From Massilia sp. ST3 (GTDB taxonomy: Bacteria; Pseudomonadota; Gammaproteobacteria; Burkholderiales; Burkholderiaceae_D): DNA of 45,766 nucleotides. The notes beneath the pieces are model-generated. The model searched no databases and had not been told where the DNA came from. It saw only the letters and a list, made by a program, of their open reading frames with translations. Positions 28,279 to 36,297 of the stretch are shown piece by piece; the first letter of the stretch is position 1; the number at the start of each line of letters is the position of its first letter. Made by a program: the position numbers and the translations under genes. The stretch lies in assembly GCF_018119405.1 (NCBI RefSeq), contig NZ_JAGPWC010000038.1, positions 1 through 45,766 of the forward strand, written 5' to 3'.

Positions 28279-31272
28279 TTAGTGGTTGTAGCGCAGGCCT
28301 ACGCGATAGGTGCGGCCCACCACGTCGTACAGGGCGGGGTTGATGCCGAAGCCGGCGTTGGTCTGGGGCGCGCCGACCGGATCGCGGTCGGCGATGTTGT
28401 CGATCTTGAAGTAGAACTGCAGCTGCTTCGAGAGGTTGTAGCTGCCGCCCAGGTCGACGTAGGTCGCGCCCTTCATCTTGTTGTCGTAGATGGTCGGGTG
28501 GATCAGGGTCGACACCGGGCAGTTGGTCTGGCACTCGATGAAGTCGTTGCGGTAGGTGCCGTCGCTGATCCAGCGCTCGGTCAGGGTCAGGCTCAGCTTG
28601 TCGTGTTCCCAGGTCTGCTGCGCCAGCACCTTCCACTTTGGCGTGTTGCCCATGTTCGAGCCGGCCGAGTCGACCGGGATGGTGCCGACCACGCCGGAAT
28701 CGGTGATGTAGTGCAGGTTGCGCGTGCCCAGGGCGCGGAAGGTGAAGCGGCCCGGCAGGTTCAGCTTGTCCAGGCCGGTGCGGTAGGCCGTCTCGACGTC
28801 GAAGCCCTTGGTCTTCAGCGAAGCGAGGTTGAAGTTCTGGACCGTGACGTAGTTGTTGCCCGGGCTGTTCAGCACCATGGCGGAGCAGATCTCCTGGTTC
28901 CCGGCCACGCACAGGTCGACTTCCTGCTGGGTGGTCAGGGCCGAGATCACGCCCTTGACCTCGATGTCGAAGTAGTCGAGCGAGAGCGAGAAGCCGGGCG
29001 CCCACTTCGGCTGGTTCAGCACGATGCCGAAGGAGTTGTTGCGCGCTACTTCAGGGCGCAGATTGGTGTTGCCGACCGTGCGGTCCTGGATGCTGATGGT
29101 GTTGCCCTGGTACTGGACCACGTTGTTGACCACCACCGGCGCCGCATACAGTTCGCTCAGGTTGGGAGCGCGCACGTCCTTCGAGGTTACGCCGCGCAGG
29201 CGCAGGCCGTCGACCGGGGTCTGCCAGCTGGCGCCCAGCTTCCAGGTGCCGACGCTGCCGGCGGTGCTGTACTTGGTCTCGCGGTCGGCCAGGTTGAGGT
29301 TGGCCTCGCCCCAGGCCTCGTTCTTGAACAGCGGGACGTTCAGTTCCAGGTAGGCTTCGCGCACGCTGTATTCGCCCTGGCCGTTGTGGTAGTTGCCCGC
29401 ATACCAGTTGTTGCCGACCGCGGTGTTCAGCAGCGGGTCGGCCGGGTAGTAGGCGTTGTTGGGCGACTCGGCCCACACGCCGTTGCCGTAGGCGTCGCCG
29501 CGCACGCGGTACTTCTCGCGCCGGTACTCGGCGCCGGTGGCCAGCGAGATCGGGCCGGCCCAGCCCTCGTGCACTTCGCCGTTGATGTTGAAGCTGGCCA
29601 CGTCCTGGCTCTGGGTGGTGCGCTGGCGCGGACCCTGTTCAGGCGCGATGTAGCGCCAGGCCGCCGGATCGATCGGATTGTTGCCGATGATGTTGAGCGG
29701 GACGCAGCCGGAAGCGCGCGCCACCGGATTGCGGCAGGCGATGCTGCCGTCCGGCAGGCGCACCGCGTCGATGGCGGCGTTGTAGCGGGCGTTGAGCGTG
29801 ATGTCCTTGACGTCGATGTTGGTCTTGTTCTCGCCGTGGGTCACGTACGCGTCGTAGCGCCAGTCCTTGCCGAAGGCGCCGAACTTGCCTTCCGCGCCGA
29901 GCACGAAGCGGCGCTGGGTGCGGGTCGGGTGCACGTTGATGTTGGCCGGGAAGATGGCGTTCGCGGTGCCGTACTGGAAGCTGGTGATGTTGTTCTGGGC
30001 GCAGGCCGCGACGATCGAGGCCGGCAGGAAGGGGTTGGCGCACTGGATCGTCAGGTTGGCGTTCTTGGCCGCGCCCGGGTTGGGCGAGAAGTGCGAGGCC
30101 ACCTGTCCGTAGTTGGCGGTGAAATAGAGCTGGTGGTCCGGCGTCAGGTCGTAGGACATGCGGGTGTAGGCCACCTGGCGCTTGAAGTTCATCGCCAGGT
30201 TGGTGCCCGCGCCTACGCTGCCGCTCAGGTCGCCGCCGATGCAGAAGGGGTTGACGCAGTTGGTGACGGCGCCGGTGCCGGTCGGACGGCCGTTGGAGCC
30301 GTACTGGAAGGGGAAGGGCACGCCGCCGTCGCCGAAGGCGGTGCCCTGCAGCGGGCCGTTGGTGATCAGGCCGTATTTCGAATACTGGTACTGCTGCGCC
30401 TCGCGGATCACGCGGTACTGCGGCAGGCCGTCGCCGGTCTGGTTCAGCGGCCGTACCGAATAGGCCACGTTGTCGAACCAGGTGCGGCCGTTGGCGGCGT
30501 CCGGGCCGAAGCCGGGCGACTCGATGCCGTTCTCCTTGGTGAACTCGCCGCTGACGGCCACGTGGAAGCGGTCGTTCAGGAAGCCGCGGCCCCAGGCCGC
30601 CTGCACGGTGGCGCCCTTGTCGTCGTCGTACTTGGTCTGGCCGCCCTGGACGTTGGCCTTGAAGCCGGTGAAGCGCTTGTCGGTGACGAAGTTGACCACC
30701 CCGCCCACCGCGTCCGAGCCGTAGGACGCCGAGGCGCCGCCGGTGACCACGTCCACGCGCTTGACCAGGAGCTGCGGGAACTGGCTGACATCGGTCACGC
30801 CGGTGACGTTGGCGCCGACCACGCGCTGGCCGTCGAGCAGGGTCAGGGTCCGGATCGTGCCCAGGCCGCGCAGGCTGAGCGAGGACAGGCCCTGGATGCC
30901 CGAGCTGGTGCTGTTGGTGCTGGTGGTGCGGCCGGTGCTGCCTTGCAGGGCCGGCAGTTCGGTCAGGGTGTTGAACAGGTTGGGCTTGGCCGCCTTTTCC
31001 AGGTCGGCGCTGGACAGGCTGGTGGTCGGCGTCGGCTGGGTGAAGCCGCGCGCGACGATGCGCGAGCCGGAGATCCGCACCACGTTGGTGTCGGCGGCCA
31101 CGGTCGGCACGGCGGGAGCGGCGGGCGGCGCTTCCGGCGCCGTTGCGGTTTCGGTGGCCGGAGCGGCCGGCACGGCGTCCGGCTGGGCCTGGGCGTGGGC
31201 GCTGGAAGCCAGCAGGTAGCAGGCGCTGGACACGGCCAGGCTGATCAAGGTCCTTTGAACTGGGGTACGCAT
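28279..31272 (-). CDS. TonB-dependent outer-membrane receptor of the gluconate-type operon
   Basis: The 997-residue receptor has a signal peptide (ending SSAHAQAQ, about 28) and then an Ala/Pro/Thr-rich spacer (about 30-62). A TonB-box-like NVVRISGSRIVARG and a plug with STGRTTSTNSTSSGIQGLSS, LTLLDGQRVVGANV and RVDVVTGGASASYGSDAVGGVVNF follow. A large barrel ends in YRVGLRYNH. Paired cysteines occur in extracellular-type loops (CVNPFCIGG, CQTNC). The family imports oligosaccharides in many carbohydrate loci. It is the second gene of the operon, 88 nt after gluconokinase, with a strong GC hairpin in that gap. The ligand is inferred to be the product of the downstream secreted enzyme. Confidence 0.93.
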   Translation of the reverse strand: MRTPVQRTLISLAVSSACYLLASSAHAQAQPDAVPAAPATETATAPEAPPAAPAVPTVAADTNVVRISGSRIVARGFTQPTPTTSLSSADLEKAAKPNLFNTLTELPALQGSTGRTTSTNSTSSGIQGLSSLSLRGLGTIRTLTLLDGQRVVGANVTGVTDVSQFPQLLVKRVDVVTGGASASYGSDAVGGVVNFVTDKRFTGFKANVQGGQTKYDDDKGATVQAAWGRGFLNDRFHVAVSGEFTKENGIESPGFGPDAANGRTWFDNVAYSVRPLNQTGDGLPQYRVIREAQQYQYSKYGLITNGPLQGTAFGDGGVPFPFQYGSNGRPTGTGAVTNCVNPFCIGGDLSGSVGAGTNLAMNFKRQVAYTRMSYDLTPDHQLYFTANYGQVASHFSPNPGAAKNANLTIQCANPFLPASIVAACAQNNITSFQYGTANAIFPANINVHPTRTQRRFVLGAEGKFGAFGKDWRYDAYVTHGENKTNIDVKDITLNARYNAAIDAVRLPDGSIACRNPVARASGCVPLNIIGNNPIDPAAWRYIAPEQGPRQRTTQSQDVASFNINGEVHEGWAGPISLATGAEYRREKYRVRGDAYGNGVWAESPNNAYYPADPLLNTAVGNNWYAGNYHNGQGEYSVREAYLELNVPLFKNEAWGEANLNLADRETKYSTAGSVGTWKLGASWQTPVDGLRLRGVTSKDVRAPNLSELYAAPVVVNNVVQYQGNTISIQDRTVGNTNLRPEVARNNSFGIVLNQPKWAPGFSLSLDYFDIEVKGVISALTTQQEVDLCVAGNQEICSAMVLNSPGNNYVTVQNFNLASLKTKGFDVETAYRTGLDKLNLPGRFTFRALGTRNLHYITDSGVVGTIPVDSAGSNMGNTPKWKVLAQQTWEHDKLSLTLTERWISDGTYRNDFIECQTNCPVSTLIHPTIYDNKMKGATYVDLGGSYNLSKQLQFYFKIDNIADRDPVGAPQTNAGFGINPALYDVVGRTYRVGLRYNH

Positions 31273-31342
31273 ATTGTCTCCTTTGTGATCGAATCGGCGC
31301 GCCGCCTCGATGCGGGCGGCTGCGCCAGGTGTGCGACGTGTC

Positions 31343-31360
31343 GCGGGGGCAGGCCCCCGC
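31343..31360 (-). terminator. Perfect GC hairpin between gluconokinase and the TonB receptor
   Basis: GCGGGGGC and GCCCCCGC are separated by two bases and start right after the gluconokinase stop. There is no T run, so it is more likely a partial terminator or an RNA-stabilising stem that sets different levels for gntK and the receptor than a full terminator. Confidence 0.45.
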
Positions 31361-31888
31361 TCAAGCAGTGCCGGTGATGCGTTCGACCAGCGCCGACGGC
31401 GCCAGCGTGATGTCCAGGACCATGCCGGCCTCGTCGTCCTGGAGCGGTTCGAGGATGCCCAGCTGGCTGTCCAGCAGGGACGGCGGCATGTAATGGTCCA
31501 CGCGCTGCTGCATGCGCGCGGCGATCAGTTCGCGCGGGCCCGCCAGGTGCACGAACTGCAGGGCCGGATCGGCCTCGCGCAACTGGTCGCGGTAGCGCCG
31601 CTTGAGGGCCGAGCAGGACAGGACCAGGCCCTTGCCTTGCTGGCGCGCGCGCCGGATCTCGGCCGCCAGCGCCTGCAACCAGCCGGCGCGGTCGGCGTCG
31701 TCGAGCGGCACGCCGGCCGACATCTTGGCGACGTTGGCTTCTGGGTGGAAGGCGTCGCCTTCGAGGAAGGGGACGCCGAAGGTATTGGCGAGTGCGGTGC
31801 CGATGGTGCTCTTGCCGCAGCCGCTGACACCCATGATGACCCAGCGGGTGGTGCTGCCCTGGCGGGGTGGAAGTGAATCGCTTGCCAT
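31361..31888 (-). CDS. gntK: Gluconokinase
   Basis: The 175-residue kinase phosphorylates gluconate to 6-phosphogluconate using ATP. It has the P-loop GVSGCGKST near residue 20, the GDAFHPEANVAKMSAGVPL substrate segment near 45 (family form D-D-H--N--KM--G-PL) and LSCSALKRRYRDQLR near 92. The lid-region RQ--HYMP pattern reads QQRVDHYMPPSLLDSQ. Length is standard. It heads a six-gene minus-strand operon extending to 22236 and feeds the pentose-phosphate or Entner-Doudoroff routes. A LacI-type palindrome sits 28-39 nt upstream of its start. Confidence 0.95.
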   Translation of the reverse strand: MASDSLPPRQGSTTRWVIMGVSGCGKSTIGTALANTFGVPFLEGDAFHPEANVAKMSAGVPLDDADRAGWLQALAAEIRRARQQGKGLVLSCSALKRRYRDQLREADPALQFVHLAGPRELIAARMQQRVDHYMPPSLLDSQLGILEPLQDDEAGMVLDITLAPSALVERITGTA

Positions 31889-31915
31889 GTTTGGTCTGGT
31901 CTCCGAAGGACTTAC

Positions 31916-31927
31916 GTTAGCGCTATC
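31916..31927. promoter_or_regulatory. LacI-type operator upstream of gntK
   Basis: GTTAGCGCTATC is a near-palindrome with a TAGCGCTA core and a central CG, as bound by LacI-family repressors. It is the exact reverse complement of the site at 32081-32092 and shares ten or more positions with the site at 44430-44441. Confidence 0.6.
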
Positions 31928-31980
31928 ATTATTTTCAGTAAGTTTTCAACAAGCCCGGAATTTTGTAAACATGCGATTTG

Positions 31981-31995
31981 TGTTGCATCGCAACA
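31981..31995. promoter_or_regulatory. Perfect palindrome TGTTGC-ATC-GCAACA
   Basis: Six-bp arms flank three bases in the middle of the divergent control region, between the two LacI-type sites. It could be an operator for a second regulator; no family is recognised. Confidence 0.3.
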
Positions 31996-32080
31996 TCGTG
32001 CGCGGCCGATGCACACGCTTTTGAGAGAGCTGTCATTCCTAGCGAAGCCAGGTTTCGCTCAGCGGTGAAGACAGTAGTTT

Positions 32081-32092
32081 GATAGCGCTAAC
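32081..32092. promoter_or_regulatory. LacI-type operator, second copy
   Basis: GATAGCGCTAAC is the reverse complement of the copy near gntK, 165 bp away. The spacing would allow looping by a tetrameric or paired repressor; alternatively this copy controls the rightward gene. Confidence 0.55.
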
Positions 32093-32200
32093 AATATCGC
32101 GCTGCAGCATGGAAAGTTCAATGTGGTGTTTACGACACGTGTTTGCCGCCGCGCGCGGCTGGCTTATCGTAAGGCCTGGATCGCATCGGGAGGAGGACAC

Positions 32201-32764
32201 ATGCGGCGCATCGTTCGCTGGCACACCGTGGAAGGGGGCGGCATCGAGCACCTGGCGCTCGACCTGTCCGCCGACGGCATCGTGGCCGAAGGCGTGGTGA
32301 TCGGTCCAGTATCCGGCGCGCTGTTCGGCGACGAGCCTTTCGGCTGCATCTACCGCCTGCGCTGCGATCCGGACTGGCGCGTGCGCGAGCTGGCCTTGCG
32401 TGTCGGCGGCGGCCCGTCGCTGGCGCTGGCGGCCGACGGCGAAGGGCGCTGGACCGACGGCGCCGGCGCGCCGCTGCCCGCGCTGGACGGCTGCATCGAT
32501 GTCGATCTCGCCTGCAGCCCCTTCACCAATACCTTGCCGATCCGGCGCCTGGGCGATGCTCTGCGCGAACGCCAGGCGATCCGGGTCGCCTTCGTCGACT
32601 TCCCGGGACTGGCGCTCAAGGCCTGGCCCCAGCTGTACACCCGGCTCGATGCGGGGCGCTACCTGTTCGAGAGTCCGGAACATGGATTCCGCGCCGAGAT
32701 CGAGACCGACGAGGATGGGCTGGTGCTGCGTTATCCCGGCCTGTTCGACCGGCGCGGCGCCTGA
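32201..32764 (+). CDS. Putative glycolipid-binding domain protein (DUF1089 type)
   Basis: The 187-residue protein fits the putative glycolipid-binding family (formerly DUF1089). It has GCIDVDLACSPFTNTLPIRR near residue 98, which is the family signature (DvDl--tPfTNtLPIRRL). VAFVDFPGLALKAWPQLYTRL and the closing LVLRYPGLFDRR are also typical. Members form a single beta-rich domain related to LPPG/spurious lipid carriers; function is not established. No signal peptide is visible. The start at 32201 is set by GGGAGGAGG a few bases upstream; the longer reading frame to 32123 lacks a ribosome site. It faces away from the gluconate operon and may share its control region. Confidence 0.82.
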   Translation: MRRIVRWHTVEGGGIEHLALDLSADGIVAEGVVIGPVSGALFGDEPFGCIYRLRCDPDWRVRELALRVGGGPSLALAADGEGRWTDGAGAPLPALDGCIDVDLACSPFTNTLPIRRLGDALRERQAIRVAFVDFPGLALKAWPQLYTRLDAGRYLFESPEHGFRAEIETDEDGLVLRYPGLFDRRGA

Positions 32765-32858
32765 GCAAGACACGACCGGGTGGACGGCGGCGCCTTCGGA
32801 TGGGAGATGGCCGGCGCGTCGCCGCGCGGGCAACAATCTGCCTCCCAAGGAGGATTCA

Positions 32859-33935
32859 ATGAGCAAGACGCTTCGCCACAGCGCGGCAGCATGCGTGGCG
32901 CTGTGCGCTGCATCAGCGTGCGCGCAGACCGATGTACAGGTGTATGGACGGCTGAACGTGGCCGCCGAAACGATGCGAAAGGGGGATGACGGCAGCCAGG
33001 TCCGCATCGTCAACAACCGCTCCGTGCTGGGCCTGCGCGGCAGCGAGGACCTGGGCGGCGGCCTGAAGGCGCTGTTCCAGGTCGAAGGCACGCTGGCGCC
33101 CGACACCGGCGCCGGCGAGATCGCGCGGCGCGACACCCGCATCGGCCTGGACGGCGGCTTCGGCACGCTCTTCCTCGGCCACTGGACCACGGCCTATACC
33201 GGCGCCACTTCAAGCCTCGATCCCTTCTATCCGACCACGGCCGGCACCATGAGCATCCTGGCCAACGGCGCCGCGCCCTCGGCGGACAACGGCGGCAGCC
33301 TGGCTTCCTTCGACCGGCGCCAGGCCAATTCGCTGCATTACTGGAGCCGCCCCTGGCATGGCCTGAGCCTGCGCCTGACGCATGGCGTGAACGAGGAACG
33401 CCCGGCGGGCGGCGCCAGGCCGGCCTTGCACTCGGCCGCGCTGCTGATGGAACGCGGGGCGTGGCAGGCGGTGCTGGCGCACGAGCGCCATCGGGACTAC
33501 CAGGGGCCGGGAAGCCACGACAGCGGCACCAAGGCCGCGCTGGCCCATGCCTTCGGCGCAACGCGCGTGGCGCTGGTGGCGGAAAGGCTGAAGTACGGAC
33601 TCGCGTCCGGCAAGCTGGCGCGCAATGCGGCCTATGTGTCGCTCAGCCACCAGCTGGGCGCGCTGGGACTGCGCGCGGGACTGGGCTGGGCGGGGGACGG
33701 CAAGGGCGCGCCGGGCAGCCGGATCGGCTTCGTGCGCGGCGGGGAGGAGACCGGCGCCCTGCACCTGACCCTGGGAATGGATGTGGCGCTATCGAAGCGC
33801 AGCGGCGTCTACGCCTATGTCACGCGCCTCGACAACGAGGCCGCGGCAGCCTATGACTTCGCCATCAACGGTCTTGGCCAGGCGCCCGGCGTCACGCTCA
33901 GGGGCGCGGCGCTCGGGTTGCGGCACGCCTTCTGA
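32859..33935 (+). CDS. Gram-negative porin (trimeric, Betaproteobacterial type)
   Basis: The 358-residue product has a signal peptide ending ACAQTDVQVYGRLN, the classic start of the mature Betaproteobacterial porin. The strand pair SVLGLRGSEDLGGGLKALFQVE is near residue 50 and GLDGGFGTLFLGHWTTAYTG near 90, and the C-terminal aromatic residue (GLRHAF) is required for outer-membrane insertion. The length matches the 16-strand porin family. AAGGAGG lies six bases before the ATG at 32859. It would allow passive entry of small solutes, possibly the monomers released by the neighbouring enzymes. Its stop codon directly abuts the stop codon of the convergent PEP-CTERM gene. Confidence 0.93.
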   Translation: MSKTLRHSAAACVALCAASACAQTDVQVYGRLNVAAETMRKGDDGSQVRIVNNRSVLGLRGSEDLGGGLKALFQVEGTLAPDTGAGEIARRDTRIGLDGGFGTLFLGHWTTAYTGATSSLDPFYPTTAGTMSILANGAAPSADNGGSLASFDRRQANSLHYWSRPWHGLSLRLTHGVNEERPAGGARPALHSAALLMERGAWQAVLAHERHRDYQGPGSHDSGTKAALAHAFGATRVALVAERLKYGLASGKLARNAAYVSLSHQLGALGLRAGLGWAGDGKGAPGSRIGFVRGGEETGALHLTLGMDVALSKRSGVYAYVTRLDNEAAAAYDFAINGLGQAPGVTLRGAALGLRHAF

Positions 33936-34625
33936 TCAGGCGCGGCGGCGCAGGCTGGCCAGGCCGAGCAGGCCCATGCCCAGCAGGGCCAGCGAACCCG
34001 GTTCCGGCACGTCGGCCGGCACGCCGTCGAAGGCGATTTCGTTGGCCAGCAGCTGGATGGTCGGAGCGCCCGGGTAGTCGGCCCAGTCGTAGCCGTTGAC
34101 CCAGACGAAGCCCGCGCCGACGGCGCCGCCGACGATCGCCGCGTCGGTGCCGTTGCGGGTCGCATAGACGGTGCCCTTGCCCAGGTTGCTGAAGTACTGG
34201 AAGTACTGGGTGGCGTTGTCGTCGCTGTACTGGGCGCCCAGCGCCTGGCCCAGGCCGGCGTCAAGGCCGGCATTGGTGAATACGACGTTGCTGACGGCCG
34301 GATTCCAGGCGTCCGCGGCGACGCCGCCGAGCAGGTGCATGCCGTAGCTTGCCGAGCTCCATTCGGTGATCAGTTTACCGCCGGCGTTAATGAACATCTC
34401 CAGGTCGGCATTGCCGGTGCGGTCGCGGCCCAGGATCACGGTGCTGACCTTGGCCAGCGCGCCGGCCGACAGGCTTTCCAGGTCGAGCACGGTATGGCCG
34501 TGCTGGCTCAGGGCCTGGACCGTACCCGCACTCGGGTAGGAACCGTAGACGCCGATCACATCGGCCTGGGCGGTGGTGCTGGCGAACAGCGCTGCGACAG
34601 CGGCGGCGGCAAAGAGGCGTTTCAT
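33936..34625 (-). CDS. PEP-CTERM sorting-signal protein
   Basis: The 229-residue protein has a signal peptide (MKRLFAAAAVAALFASTTAQA) and a C-terminal PEP-CTERM signal. That signal is VPEPGS, the hydrophobic LALLGMGLLGLASL and a basic tail RRRA, which is recognised by exosortase for surface or exopolysaccharide-linked sorting. The core starts with VIGVYGSYPSAGTVQALSQH and ADLEMFINAGGKLITEWSSA, which resembles the flavodoxin-like class I amidotransferase/ThuA fold with a GG turn. The domain family is not certain. The start at 34625 is chosen because the signal peptide begins there; the longer frame adds an implausible N-terminus. No exosortase gene is in this window. There is no base between its stop and that of the porin. 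Confidence 0.88.
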   Translation of the reverse strand: MKRLFAAAAVAALFASTTAQADVIGVYGSYPSAGTVQALSQHGHTVLDLESLSAGALAKVSTVILGRDRTGNADLEMFINAGGKLITEWSSASYGMHLLGGVAADAWNPAVSNVVFTNAGLDAGLGQALGAQYSDDNATQYFQYFSNLGKGTVYATRNGTDAAIVGGAVGAGFVWVNGYDWADYPGAPTIQLLANEIAFDGVPADVPEPGSLALLGMGLLGLASLRRRA

Positions 34626-34686
34626 GGAGTTCCCTTGTCTTGTCGAATGCGTTGGCGGTGGACGGGGCCACCATCTTATTGGGTTA

Positions 34687-34723
34687 CCATGAAGCACGTT
34701 TCATGCCTAAGAGAATTAATTCT
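34687..34723. promoter_or_regulatory. Palindromes upstream of the PEP-CTERM gene
   Basis: ATGAA-N6-TTCAT (34689-34704) and a perfect 12-bp AGAATTAATTCT (34712-34723) lie 64-100 nt before the start. Either may be an operator; no regulator is identified. Confidence 0.3.
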
Positions 34724-34813
34724 GAGGAATCAATCACTTGTCCATGCTTTAACGTCACATTGTTTGCCAGGATGTAAAAAATTCCGACAGGAAAGTATGC
34801 ATTCCGGCTGGCG

Positions 34814-35818
34814 TCAATCGCTGGGGTAGCGCAGCCCGATCTGCTGGCGGATCGTGTCGAGCAAGGCCATCAGGCCGAGCGTCTCCTCATGCGTCATCAG
34901 GGGATGCTCGATCAAGCCTTCGCGCAGGCAGCGCCCGGCTTCGATCGCCTCGTGGGTATAGCCGTTGCCCAGGTAGGGCGTGGGCACCGTGCGCGTGCTG
35001 CCGTCGGCCAGGTCGACCGTCACCCCGGTCGCCAGGTGGAACATGCGGTGCATGCGTACACGGCCTTCGGTGCCCGACACCACCAGTTCGGAAGCGGAGC
35101 GGGCGCGCAGCGAGCAGCTGCACACCGACAGCGTGCCGCCCGCGTGCTTCATGGTGAAGGCGGTGCTCAGGTCGACGCCGGTCTCGCCCATGATCGCCTG
35201 GGCCTGGACCGCGCTCACCTTGCCGAGCAGGGCGCAGGCGATCGACAGCGGATAGATGCCCAGGTCCAGCAGCGCGCCGCCGCCCAGTTCCAGCTTGTTG
35301 ACGCGGTGCTCGGGATCTTGCGTGGCCGAGAAGCCGAAGTCGGCATGCACCTGGGTCACCGTGCCGATCTCGCCGGAGGCGATGATGCGCTTCACTTCGG
35401 CCAGCGCCGGCATGAAGCGCGTCCACATCGCCTCCATCAGGAACAGGTTTTTCGCGCGCGCCAGCGCCACCATTTCGCCGGCCTCGCGCCGGTTCATGGC
35501 GAAGGGCTTCTCGCACAGCACCGCCTTGCCGCCGCGCAGGGCCAGCACGGCGTTCTCCGCATGCATCGGATGCGGGGTGCCGATGTAGATGATGTCGATG
35601 TCCGGCGCCAGCGCCAGCTCGCCGTAGGAGCCGTAGGCGGCGATGCCGGCTTTCGCTCCGGATTGCACGCCGAATTCGTCGGCGAAGGCCTGCGCGCTTT
35701 CCTTGCTGCGCGAACCCACCGCCGCCAGCACCGCGCCGGGCGCATCGCGCAGGCCTGCGGCGAAGTCATGGGCGATGCGGCCGGTGCCCAGGATACCCCA
35801 TCTGATCGGTCTGTCCAT
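34814..35818 (-). CDS. Gfo/Idh/MocA-family oxidoreductase
   Basis: The 334-residue enzyme has the N-terminal Rossmann motif GILGTGRIA (residues 8-16) and the family's catalytic EKP (LCEKPFAMNRREAGEM, near 97). The C-terminal alpha/beta sheet domain has DLGIYPLSIACALLG. The motif MEAMWTRFMPA places it near the dihydrodiol-dehydrogenase/D-xylose-type subgroup. Members oxidise or epimerise sugars with NAD(P). The start base overlaps the stop of the preceding fused gene (TAATG). It is last in the cello-oligosaccharide operon, so a sugar substrate is likely but not known. Confidence 0.92.
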   Translation of the reverse strand: MDRPIRWGILGTGRIAHDFAAGLRDAPGAVLAAVGSRSKESAQAFADEFGVQSGAKAGIAAYGSYGELALAPDIDIIYIGTPHPMHAENAVLALRGGKAVLCEKPFAMNRREAGEMVALARAKNLFLMEAMWTRFMPALAEVKRIIASGEIGTVTQVHADFGFSATQDPEHRVNKLELGGGALLDLGIYPLSIACALLGKVSAVQAQAIMGETGVDLSTAFTMKHAGGTLSVCSCSLRARSASELVVSGTEGRVRMHRMFHLATGVTVDLADGSTRTVPTPYLGNGYTHEAIEAGRCLREGLIEHPLMTHEETLGLMALLDTIRQQIGLRYPSD

Positions 35819-36297
35819 TACAGCTCCGCCACCTTGAGATAATCCTTCAGCGCCGCCACCACCATCGCATGGTCTTCCGCGCCCGGCAGGCCGGAGACCG
35901 TGATGGTGCCGACCTGGCCGCTGCCCTTGAGCACGATCGGGAAGGAGCCGCCATGCGCCGCGTACTCGCGCGGATCGAGGGCGGGGATGGCGTCGTGGTC
36001 GCCGCCCGCCAGGCGCACCTGGTTGTGGATGTAGAAGGAACTATGGCCGGTGCGGTTGACCAGGTTGCTCTTGCGGCGGATCCAGTCGCTGTTGTCGCGC
36101 GAGGTGCCGTTCATGCCATGCGCGAACAGCACGGTGCCGTTGCGGGCGATCTCCACCGACACCGCTTTTTTACTGGCGCGCGCCAGCTCGATCAGCTTGA
36201 GGCCGATCTCGAGCGCGGTATCGTTGTCGAAGCGCTCGAACTGCAGCAGCTGTTCCTGGCGCTGCAGCACCTCGAGGGGAACGGGGGTGTCGGTCAT
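35818..36297 (-). other. Internal start: possible separate UPF0303/HbpS-like protein
   Basis: The ATG at 36297 is preceded by AGGA about eight bases upstream and would give a 159-residue protein, the normal size of the stand-alone UPF0303 family. This is compatible with two genes that have lost the stop between them, or with a sequencing error in that stop. The domain is cytoplasmic in its usual form, which conflicts with the signal peptide of the fused GH9 enzyme. Confidence 0.5.

Larger units (their letters stand above)
31889..32200. promoter_or_regulatory. Divergent control region of gntK operon and glycolipid-binding gene
   Basis: No gene is seen in these 312 bases. They hold two inverted copies of a LacI-type palindrome (31916-31927 and 32081-32092) and a separate perfect palindrome TGTTGC-ATC-GCAACA (31981-31995). 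The AT-rich stretch near 31928-31970 is the likely gntK promoter. Confidence 0.55.

Noticed and set aside
27934..31377. 1147-codon open frame opposite the GntP and TonB receptor genes
   Set aside because: It spans two genes with clear families on the minus strand, and its composition is that of a shadow frame.
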